From Ectocarpus siliculosus (taxonomy: Eukaryota > Sar > Phaeophyceae > Ectocarpales > Ectocarpaceae), in the NCBI GenBank assembly GCA_000310025.1, contig FN649727.1, positions 4,734,595 to 4,778,338 on the forward strand: a stretch of 43,744 bases of DNA, in the 5' to 3' direction. Below are positions 42,723 to 43,744 of this stretch, piece after piece. How positions within the stretch are numbered: position 1 is the stretch's first letter; every line of letters begins with the position of its first letter. Below the pieces are notes generated by a model. The model made no database searches and was not told the origin of the DNA. It saw nothing but the letters and a program-made list of their open reading frames with translations. The position numbers were made by a program, and so were the translations under genes.

Positions 42723-43744
42723 GTAGGGAGAATAGTGATCACGTCGTCTCGACAGCGAAACGTTGTACATCACCTTAGTTCCCTGCCAGTCTGTTGGGGG
42801 CGAAGATAGCGGACGCGACAGCTTTTGCGCGGCACGGACATAGCGCTGCTGTCATGCAGTGAACATTTTTCGTGCGGCTCTTCGATCCCGTGCTTCGTTT
42901 TTGCGGTTCAGTCATCCATCTGTGAGATGCTTGCGCCCCTCTTGTCTAGTTGTAGACGTTGGCCTTGATTGTGTGCAGAGATTAGCGCCCAAGTACGGCT
43001 ACAACATGGTAGTCTACAACATGGTAGTCGTATTTTGGAATCAACTGACCTACAGCAGCAACAAGATACTAAATAATGAGGTTATACTAAAGACCAGGAT
43101 TGACAAATGATCCGAATCCACCAGGACTCCATCCTCGGAAGGCCACAATACGGGGGTAGAAACAATCAGTTGCGGTGTTGTACGTACCACTCCCTCGTGT
43201 TATCTCTTCCTATTTTACCTGTTCTGCTTCCTGTCGTTGGGGACGGTCGCCCGCCCACCGCACCAGACGCAAGCAGTAACACATACCACACACGTACGTT
43301 CAAGGGCGAATAAGCGAGCCGTTGAGATGGGCACGCACGCGGCTGTGGCAACGAAGTAGCCGAGTTGCCTCGGAAGCACTATGTACCGTAAGGCCCTGCG
43401 CCGCTACTATGCGACCTGCAAAACGGGGGCTGCCCAATAGTCGGGGATGCGTAAACCCCGGGGGTTCGAACCCCGGCATGGGCGGTATCCCGACAGGTAC
43501 ACCCCCCCACACGCCGCTTGGAAGCGGGCGCCAGCGAGCCAGCGAGGGGGGGGGGGAGTAGGTCCTGGTGCGCCAGCGCCACCTGTTGAAAACCCGCTCC
43601 ACGCTGAGAGGCATATTTCAGCAAGCCTACTACCTTCTTCAACGTGGAAAACCCATCATCTATCTTTATAGTCGACTTGAGTTCCGTCCTCACAGGACTC
43701 GAGGAGCCGGTCCCTCAACCACAAAACACCCATGCTACAACTGG
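42723..43744 (+). other. Probable V-ATPase subunit a intron sequence to the window end
   Basis: No exon matching the next conserved block of subunit a was found, so this is read as intron 4 or beyond. It contains a 15-bp doublet (tacaacatggtagt, 43004-43030), a G run at 43547-43557 and a palindromic B-box-like sequence at 43463-43473. Confidence 0.5.

Overview
The window is eukaryotic nuclear DNA: every recognisable gene is split into short exons by introns of about 100 to 2,500 bases, with GT-AG junctions whose reading phases close exactly when the exons are joined. GC-rich coding exons, donors mostly of GTGAGN/GTGCGN type, many CAG/CTG and GA microsatellites, long homopolymers and a 1,000-N scaffold gap fit a brown alga or related stramenopile (Ectocarpus-like). 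The organism is an inference; nothing in the window proves it.

Layout. (1) 530-9441, plus: 3' three quarters of SPT16, the large subunit of the FACT histone chaperone; its 5' end lies before the window. (2) 10979-14790, plus: a METTL21-like (Methyltransf_16) protein methyltransferase with a low-complexity tail. (3) 15604-24765, minus: complete PEX5, the peroxisomal PTS1 import receptor, 14 exons, convergent with (2). (4) 27704-31604, plus: a multi-pass, tryptophan-rich membrane protein resembling TspO/MBR-type tryptophan-rich sensory proteins, divergent from PEX5; the assembly gap lies in its second intron. (5) 33580-36922, plus: a type II membrane, Fringe-like glycosyltransferase with a long unassigned C-terminal half. 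(6) 38514 to beyond the end, plus: N-terminal exons of V-ATPase subunit a. Between these are intergenic stretches of 0.8 to 2.9 kb with no convincing gene. No bacterial-type operons, CRISPR arrays, viral genes or intact transposons were seen. The genes are ordinary housekeeping genes and do not form one pathway.

The most interesting signal is structural. In three neighbouring genes (SPT16, the methyltransferase, PEX5) a tandem duplication covers an exon-intron boundary, so that degraded copies of an exon edge together with its splice site sit inside the adjoining intron. In SPT16 and PEX5 the decoy copies run into an in-frame stop. This looks like intron growth by tandem duplication of splice boundaries and creates arrays of decoy splice sites. 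Other items worth checking are a probable GC-AG intron in SPT16, A-rich acceptors lacking a pyrimidine tract, frame-neutral candidate cassette exons in PEX5 and the TspO-like gene, and a (CAG)15 array sitting directly on an acceptor-like site upstream of the V-ATPase start.

All exon models were built by eye from splice signals, phase and remembered family conservation; no alignment or transcript was available.
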